The position numbers and the translations under genes were made by a program. 64,000 nt of DNA from Catonia carolina (Eukaryota; Arthropoda; Insecta; Hemiptera; Achilidae): NCBI GenBank assembly GCA_035578175.1, contig JAQMRL010000001.1:51855553-51919552 (forward strand), in the 5' to 3' direction. How positions within the stretch are numbered: position 1 is the first letter of the stretch; each line of letters starts with the position of its first letter. This document shows positions 57,810-64,000 of this stretch, in pieces. The notes beneath the pieces were generated by a model that saw nothing but the letters and a program-made list of their open reading frames with translations, did no database searches and was not told the origin of the DNA.

Positions 57810-57905
57810 CTTAGTTGTTACTAGATGTCGAAGTTAATTTATTCTTTTCGTTCTTAGTAGTTATTAACAAAATACTACGAAACCCGGGAAATAGTAACAA
57901 CTAAG
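57810..57905. repeat. 14-bp perfect inverted repeat
   Basis: CTTAGTTGTTACTA (57,810-57,823) and TAGTAACAACTAAG (57,892-57,905). Related words (TTAGTAGTTATT, TAGTAACTACTAA) lie around it. It lies about 150 bp outside the Harbinger coding part and may be its subterminal region. Confidence 0.6.
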
Positions 57906-59149
57906 TTGGCTAGTAACTACTAAACTGAAGTTAGTAGAACAAATACTAATTGTTTGATTGTCTTAAATCATAGTAAATACTTAAAAAATGCTTAGTACTA
58001 GCACCAACTAATTTTTAACCTCTTCACCCAAGTGTGCGGATTTACAACATTTATTTTGAAACCGATATGGAACTATATGTAAACCATGAGTTAATAGGTA
58101 GTGGTCAGGGTAGAAAAACTAAATTTTTCAAATCATTGTTATAAAATGTCTACCTAAATATTTTGTATCATCTACATAGATATTTTTAGATAATTTTTTA
58201 TCATAAATAATGGAATTATAGTGAAAGTGTTTTCTAACCTTAAAAGAAGTATAACATAAGAAGTTTCTTCAGGCCATGATGTGTGGCGGAACATAACAAC
58301 AGACTTAATGGACGTATAAAACATGACTTTTATCAATTTTATGTTCCGCCCACCCCTTACAAACCGCTCTACAGCCCTGATGACGTCACGAACAAATGCT
58401 GCCATAAAAGTTGTGTTATCGCCCTCAAACGACTCTGATTTATAGAGTCGCTTGATTTAGTACTGGTGTCCCATTCTTTCTCTATTTTATCCTCCTCCCC
58501 CACAACTTGTTATATACCCCTCTAAATCATTCGCGCTCTCATTCTATCTTTCATACCGTGCTTACTACTTTCAACTACACACCACACATACACATACACT
58601 TGCACAGATACCAAATACATACACAACATATTCGGAATTACATAGGAAAGGATCACTTAAATAGAGCTTTATCAATTACATAAGTTGTCGTATCATTCTT
58701 TTATCGTTTCTTCATCAAAAACAATTTTATTCGGTTCTATTCTTTAAAAACATTTTCATCTACACAACTTTTGTATAACAGTACCGATAAAACAAACGGA
58801 ATAAACTTATCTGAAGGATTATTAACATTGTTTTCTTATTATCTCTTCGCCACTAGGATTGGTCGGGTTATTGGCTCACTAAAATATTATTAGTCAAATA
58901 CTAGCCACAGTTACGGTTATATGTATATTTATATTACAGTTTATTTTATTTTGTTTGTTATTGTGCACTAATATCATATTTATTATGTATTGTATCCATA
59001 TGATTAAGTATTTATTGAATGTATTTGTGTGATTATGTATGTATTTATGTATGTACAGGTATATGTATGATTGAGAAGTAACTTAATACTTAACTTTAAA
59101 GTTAAATTTAAAAGAAGTAGTTAAGGTTAAATTTTGTTTTAATTTTTTT
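57906..59149. other. Stretch without recognised gene
   Basis: The minus frame at 58,172-58,405 begins AAFVRDVIRAVERFVRGG but has no named domain. A CRE-like TGACGTCA lies at about 58,381. The rest is AT-rich. Confidence 0.35.
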
Positions 59150-59470
59150 CTTTTCTAATATAATGTTAAATAAATTGGTAGAGGTTTCTTTTTGTTACAA
59201 TTTATTAATTCTATTTTTATAATGTTGCTAATGTTTGGTTTCTGTTCAATATTATTTTGTATGCTTATTTGATCATTTTCTTTTTTTGTAATTTTTACGT
59301 AATAAGTTATGTATCAGTGTTAATTGTTTTTTTTTAGCCGTGCTATTATTGTAGTATTTAAGTTATTACTGCTGTTTCTGTTGTTTTGTTGTAATTTGAG
59401 TAATCCTCCTCCAAGCACAGATTTTGCTCCTTTGGAGGAGTAATGAACGAAATAAATAAATAAATTATGA
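59150..59470 (+). mobile_element. LINE 3' untranslated region with terminal hairpin
   Basis: T-rich sequence ends in a perfect hairpin (CTCCTCCAA at 59,406-59,414, TTGGAGGAG at 59,432-59,440), then TAATGAACG and an (AAATA)n tail to about 59,465. The layout parallels the Jockey-type end at 54,987. Upstream coding sequence is not recognisable. Confidence 0.55.
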
Positions 59471-60099
59471 CAATAGTAAACGATTAGCATTAGTAAAAAA
59501 TAAAATAATTACGAGTATTTTAAATATTAGAGAACATTATTGGAAAAATACGAGTAAATATTAATTGGGAAAGAAGAATTTTTTCGGTTTAAAATAATTA
59601 TTAAGAATTCCTTACCGTAGCTGGGGACCAAACTAGGTAATGTTAATATGAATCTTATTAGAATATTAATTCTGGAAAGTCATCACAATTCTCTTTATCC
59701 CTCTTTTAAGCTTCCATGCGTCAGGCCCAACAAGAATCCTTTTCAACTCTCTCTCTATCTCTGAAACATCGCTCCGCCATTGCTTTCTTGGTATCGAATT
59801 TGTTTTCCCAATTCATCCATAACTGAATACATCCATTTCACTCTTGTTTTGCTCTTTAGTCTTTCCCTACCATCACCATGTACAGCATCCTTTAAAAAGT
59901 TTACCCTATTTCTCATACTGACATGAGCAAACCATTGTAGCTTTGTCTGTTCTAGTCTCCTTAACAAGCTGTCCATTCCCAATTAATGCTTTGTCGCTAC
60001 CTGCCCTTCCAATATTAGCGTCTACACACAGTCCCACTACCTGCCTGGCGCAGAGAGCCTACAGCCTCTCCCCACCACCTTGTTGACTCGACGGAGAGG

Positions 60100-60107
60100 T
60101 ATTTAAG
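60100..60107 (+). promoter_or_regulatory. TATA-like box of the solo LTR
   Basis: TATTTAAG in the context GAGAGGTATTTAAGAGTGG. The aligned position in copy 2 is GATTTAAG (31,914-31,921). Confidence 0.55.
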
Positions 60108-60482
60108 AGTGGGCCCTCATCCGCGAGACTCACTCTTCACTCAACTCGCAAGCGGAGAAGAACCAAGAAAGAAAAGTTCTAGCCAGAAGACGAGCCCAGC
60201 CGAGACCGGACGCACCATCCCTGGTCTACGCTACCGGTGGCGGACGCTACATTCCCGCACCGGTCACCCTTCGCCGGCTCGGAGAGAGCCGCCTCGGCCG
60301 CGCTATCGGCAGACGGCCTACGCCGACCCGACACTGCGGGGCTCTGAGGGCCACCACTGCCACGCTGCAGTGGAGACCCAACTGCCGCTGAGGGAAGGCT
60401 AGGCCTGAACCCGGTAGCCGAGCCGTCACTCTTCGGACTCCGCTTCCATCACGCAGGCTCGCCGCTTCCGACCGCCAACAAC

Positions 60483-60498
60483 GGCCCTTTTCAGGGCC
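60483..60498 (+). terminator. Histone-type 3' stem-loop 1, perfect
   Basis: GGCCCTTTTCAGGGCC preceded by CCAACAAC and followed by ACCAACA. It matches the histone mRNA stem-loop consensus at all 16 positions. Confidence 0.88.
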
Positions 60499-60514
60499 AC
60501 CAACACAGTCAAAC

Positions 60515-60530
60515 GGCCCTTTTCAGGGCC
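60515..60530 (+). terminator. Histone-type 3' stem-loop 2, perfect
   Basis: Second GGCCCTTTTCAGGGCC, 32 bases downstream of the first, preceded by TCAAAC and followed by ACCAATT. Confidence 0.88.
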
Positions 60531-60960
60531 ACCAATTTTGTAAACAAAGTTTCGCCACGTGTCGTCGGCCCCGGTGGGCGACAGCTTTATTAGATAATTT
60601 ATCAGTCTGCTTCTTGTCTTTCCTAGCGTACTCCTCTTCAACTTCATTTCTGCCGACTATATTATAATCTCTACCTTTCTTCTAACTCTCCATGTGGCTG
60701 TTCCATAAGTCTGTATTATCACAAAATATTCATTAAATAATTTTCTGAAAATTGGTTACGTAGGAAATTGCAAATCCAACACTAAGCTTCTCACACTTAG
60801 GAAGAAACGTAGGTATTTGAACTTTTTACTTATGTATTTGCTATTCCAATTTTTCTTCTGATAAGAAAACAGTCACTAAATATTTTGATTCTTAAAATTT
60901 CCTCAACCACCTTACCCTCTGTACAATTATTTCGATTCCATTACAAACACTTTTCTTATT

Positions 60961-61371
60961 ATAAATATAGGTACATCCTAGAAGGCTTAAGAGAAAGAAG
61001 CCCTTCAAACTAGTGTAACAGTGCAGTGCAATGTGTTAAAGGAGAACAGTGTAAAAAGCATAAGTAGTGAATAGTTTTACGTATATGTTATTGTTAAGAT
61101 ATAAAAATGGTTGAATGGATTATATAATTGAAGTACTGTATTTAGATTTTAAGATAATATGAACGAAAAATTAATGGTTTAGACCAGTTTTAATCTATTT
61201 TAGTACAAAAAATAAGTACTACGTTCTGAATAATTACCGTAAAATATGTACACTGGCTACATAACCAAAATTCAGTTAATACATTTTATGAAAATCTGGG
61301 CAATCATTAAATTTGACCTTTAAATTAGTAAGTTACAAAAAGTATATGAATATTTAATTTTTTTTAAGTAT
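60961..61371. other. AT-rich spacer
   Basis: Nothing recognised. Confidence 0.4.
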
Positions 61372-61775
61372 CGGGCCATAACAGGCAGGTAGAGTGTTAA
61401 ATTATTTGCACTCGATCTGCTAATTCCAAGGCTACAAAAAATAGTTCTGTTTCTTATCACGTGGTAACCAGCTATATGACTGAAGCATTTAAGAACAGAA
61501 GAGGTAGAGGTGTAAAAGGCACTAGTCAGTGTTATCTCCTCTAAAAGAAATGAACTTCATTACACAGCCAGACCCTGTGGTGAATGAAGCGAAGGTGTCA
61601 TTTAAAGCGTGAAAATTAGAAGCTTCTTGGAAGGCCTGGTATACTGATAAGCAAAGGCCTCTTTTTCATTCAGTGAGGAAGGCAATGGTAAACCAACTCA
61701 CTCCTCGTTCTACCTAGTAAAGCTTCTAGAGATTCAAACCAGTTTTTTAGGTGATGACCTAACAACAACATTTTA
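61372..61775 (+). repeat. Dispersed 0.4-kb repeat, copy 3
   Basis: CATAACAGGCAGGTAGAGTG, GCCAGACCCTGTGGTGAATG, GAGGAAGGCAATGGTAAACC, ending GGTGATGACCTAACAACAAC. It is the most diverged of the three copies. Confidence 0.7.
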
Positions 61776-63542
61776 AGTATTCCTCAACTATATTTTTATT
61801 ATGTAAACACTTAACAATATAGGCTACCAAAAATAAAACATGGAATTCAAAGTGGGATTTTTGTTAGAGAGGAATCAAAAGTAAATACTGAAAAGTGAAT
61901 ACTGATTTACTTGAAAGGTGGTTACTAAAATGAAAAAATTGTAAATAAGATCCAAAGTTTTAACATTTAGTGAAATTTCTTTAATTCGTGTATTCTCAGA
62001 CAGTAAATATATATTTAAGAACGTTTTATATTGTCTCCTTATTTTGTCTTTGTTGCTCCTATACTTTAAAAGTCGTGGAGGACACAGTTTAATGCGGCGT
62101 GTCAATATGCTAATGAAATCTATTAAAGGACATTAGCAAACCCATCTGAATGAGAACTTCAGGGTTCATCCATGTAACCGTGTAGTAAAGTCATGCAAAT
62201 GTTAACCGCTGTTGTTTTTGTTTTGCCAAAATAAATTACCGTCACCTTAGCCATTATTCTAATTTAAAAACAACTGTCTACTATTTAAATGAATTTATTT
62301 AAATGTCTTTGAAATACATTGTACTAACGTGAAACGTGTTTAAGTTAATTGTAAATACAATCTAATTAAAGATACTTTTAATTAGACAATTAAAATTAAC
62401 GGTTTCAATAAAATACTTTATCCTAATTTCTTCAAAGTAAAATAATATTAATAATTTTCGTTTTTATTTAAATCTCTTTTCAGAAAATGTTATGGCATAA
62501 TATTTTTTTCATTATGTATTTTATTTACGTAATCTATTTAACTGACATCCGTTTCTAACTAAACGTTGTTAAAATAAATAAAATGTATTCTTTTAATTCT
62601 AAAAAAACTGTAGAATAGGTAATTAAGACAATAAGCGAAATTAAATAAATAAAGCTAATGAAATAAAAAAGAATTGAGTGTCTTTGAAGTACGTATATTG
62701 ACGTAACTATCCTTTATAGTTTACATAAGTCTTAGTGGGTAGTATGAACATAACTTAAGCCGACTTTTCTAATTGTTATCAATCTTCTTATGTCACTTAA
62801 AATTAAAGCTATTTAATTCTGTAACCTGTCATTCAGTGTTTTATCAGGAGAGGTTGATTTTACATTTCAACTTTAATGCTTTCTTGACTAATATTTTTAA
62901 ATTTTCTAATTGAATAAATAATATTCGTTGGTTATTATTTATTGAGCCATAAATGTACTGCAAATTATTTTTTTTTTAAATTGTCTTATCTGAGGACTTT
63001 AAAATTGTATAGACTACCTCTTTCTGCATGTATTTTTTATGTTTAGGTTTCCCTGATAGTGCCTCGAGAATATTGTGAGTTCCTACCGAAAAATGCCAGC
63101 CTACTTTTGTGCGATTTGTCGCATATTATATAGCTATCCATAATTGCTAATATCATGGCTATTTCTCAAGGTATCTTAATGACTTTTTGTTTTGTTCATA
63201 ATGAATTTTGATCTTGTATGACATTCAACTTGGAACACTTTCTTCCAAAATTATACTTAAAAATAAAATTATACGTAGACATATTTTGTGGAAATTTCCT
63301 TTTTATTTAAAAAACAATCACCCTAAAAAATTATGTTGCTCAATTTCACTTATATCACTTTAAAAACAATTTAATTATTTAAGCATCACAAAATATCATT
63401 TATGTATTGTAAAAAATAAAAATATTGCGATAAAAGTTTTAAAAATTCAATTCAATTGTAGTTTCTTTAATCAATATTAATCAATTACATTAAAAAAAAA
63501 CTCTACATGTATTTTTTCAATCTACATTTCTTACTGATTATT
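61776..63542. other. AT-rich stretch without gene
   Basis: No reading frame of note. 62,110-62,235 is less AT-rich and holds a perfect octamer ATGCAAAT (62,193-62,200). Confidence 0.4.
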
Positions 63543-63717
63543 TTCATACGTTGTTTATGAATTTTTTCATACGTTCTATGAATTTTTTGTCAACGTACTA
63601 ATAAAAGGACGACGCCGGCATTTTTTGGTTGAACTACTGACGTCCTAATAATAGGACGCTGGCATTTGTTAGTCTAAATCTTGACGTCCTAATATTAGGA
63701 CGCTGGCACTGTAAGGG
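63543..63717. mobile_element. One terminus of a piggyBac-like element
   Basis: The outer end is GTAAGGG followed by TTAA (63,718-63,721). Read inward this is TTAACCCTTACAGTGCCAGC, the form of piggyBac-family ends with their TTAA target. Subterminally a 20-bp palindrome, GACGTCCTAATATTAGGACG, occurs at 63,683-63,702, nearly unchanged at 63,639-63,658 and degraded at 63,592-63,611 (spacings 44 and 47). Two copies of a TTCATACGTT...TATGAATTTT unit precede them. No transposase and no opposite end were found in the window. Confidence 0.65.
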
Positions 63718-63721
63718 TTAA

Positions 63722-64000
63722 ATTTAAATCCTTCTCGGAACTTCCGAGAAATCGATGTGCTTTTCATATTCAATTTAACAGCTGTCCCTAACTTAAAGAA
63801 ATAGGGACTTTCTAGGGAGATGAATCCGAACACTGATATGACCTTTAATTTTTCAAGTTATTTTTTTAGTATACTAAAAGAAAATGTCGTATCTTGTAGT
63901 CCTGTTTTGCACTAATATTATGAATTAACCTTTGTTTACACAATGTAATCTCAGGAACTACCCAACGAATTTCAAAAATTATTTGATTGTTGGGAAGCTT
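63722..64000. other. Window end, no gene
   Basis: Nothing recognised. Confidence 0.4.

Larger units (their letters stand above)
59992..60583 (+). mobile_element. Solo LTR with histone-type stem-loops, copy 1
   Basis: The 592-bp unit starts TGTCGCTACC and ends GGTGGGCGACA, with TGTCGC/GCGACA inverted termini. It is flanked by the 4-bp duplication GCTT (59,988-59,991 and 60,584-60,587). It is far more GC-rich than its surroundings. A TATA-like TATTTAAG lies at 60,100-60,107, with a likely start about 30 bases on (CTCACTCTTC). Near the 3' end are two perfect histone-type hairpins. No AATAAA occurs anywhere in it. The absence of a second LTR and of gag/pol makes it a solo LTR. It interrupts a LINE relic. 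The reading frames inside it (60,109-60,402 and others) have no protein family. Confidence 0.8.
59690..60960 (-). pseudogene. LINE RT C-terminal fragment split by a solo LTR
   Basis: Minus strand, right of the LTR: SKKFKYLRFF, GTATWRVRRKVEI, SAEMKLKRSTLGKTR, then the LTR edge. Left of the LTR: GMDSLLRRLEQTKLQWFAHV, NRVNFLKDAVHGDGRERLKS, KTRVKWMYSVMDELGKQIRY. Joined, this is the usual FKYLGS...ETW...AEMRFLR...LGxxxLLxRIEQxxLRWFGHV order of LINE tails. The LTR landed between KTR and GMDSLL. Old and broken. Confidence 0.8.

Noticed and set aside
60109..60402. 97-codon open frame as gag or host protein
   Set aside because: It lies wholly inside the GC-rich LTR, has no known domain, and is not conserved in frame in the other LTR copy.
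60400..60560. Stem-loops as the 3' end of a real histone gene
   Set aside because: No histone reading frame precedes them on either strand, and the unit has LTR-like ends with target duplications in two unrelated places.
1..64000. Telomeric TTAGG arrays or rRNA genes
   Set aside because: No run of TTAGG units and no rRNA-like conserved blocks were seen on either strand.
1..64000. Integrated virus
   Set aside because: No capsid, envelope or RNA-polymerase-like frame was seen; all RT sequence has LINE layout.

Overview
The window looks like nuclear DNA of an insect with a large, repeat-filled genome. It is strongly AT-rich, no host exon can be recognised in 64 kb, and about every second kilobase holds a decayed transposon. 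The mix (Jockey-type and endonuclease/RT-type LINEs, Tc1/mariner, pogo/Tigger-like, Harbinger-like and piggyBac-like DNA elements, and several tRNA-derived SINE families) fits an arthropod. The SINE head beginning CCACCGGGTTGGTCTAGAGG and the frequent TAGGCCTAC words recall sap-feeding Hemiptera, but that is an impression from memory. Window-wide, the only long intact reading frame of clear origin is a 5'-truncated LINE (29,332-30,389).

Layout. 0-7 kb: a LINE tail, then a Tigger-like shell (1,416-3,622) holding a mariner whose two ends are both its 3' end (1,617-2,551), plus an LTR-like repeat; then a dispersed repeat and a SINE. 7-16 kb: mostly unique AT-rich DNA, LINE scraps, two SINEs in tandem. 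16.6-18.3 kb: a pogo-like element with both termini. 19-25.7 kb: LINE remnants, a SINE, twin palindromes, a 75-bp tandem duplication, a Tc1 remnant. 27-34 kb: two copies of one LINE, an LTR-like repeat, a LINE RT fragment with a 221-bp internal duplication and a solo LTR, and two copies of a 96-bp repeat. 36-43 kb: SINEs, a LINE insertion with 31-bp target duplications, satellite-like repeats. 44-51.7 kb: a mariner-superfamily element with a LINE scrap inside, and further LINE and SINE pieces. 54-61 kb: a Jockey-type 3' end with twin hairpins, a Harbinger transposase remnant, and a LINE split by a second solo LTR. 63.6-63.7 kb: one end of a piggyBac-like element.

The most unusual observation is a solo-LTR family (59,992-60,583 and 31,792-32,578; TGTCGC...GCGACA ends, 4-bp target duplications GCTT and AAGT). 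Both copies carry tandem hairpins that match the replication-dependent histone mRNA 3' stem-loop, and neither contains AATAAA. This suggests a retrotransposon whose RNA 3' end was made by histone-type processing instead of polyadenylation. I know of no established family with this property, but I could not search.

No cellular pathway can be assembled from this window. The genes present are transposases and reverse transcriptases, nearly all broken. A few unique stretches rich in homeodomain and octamer-like sites could be regulatory DNA of a distant gene, but this is weak inference. All translations and alignments were read by eye.
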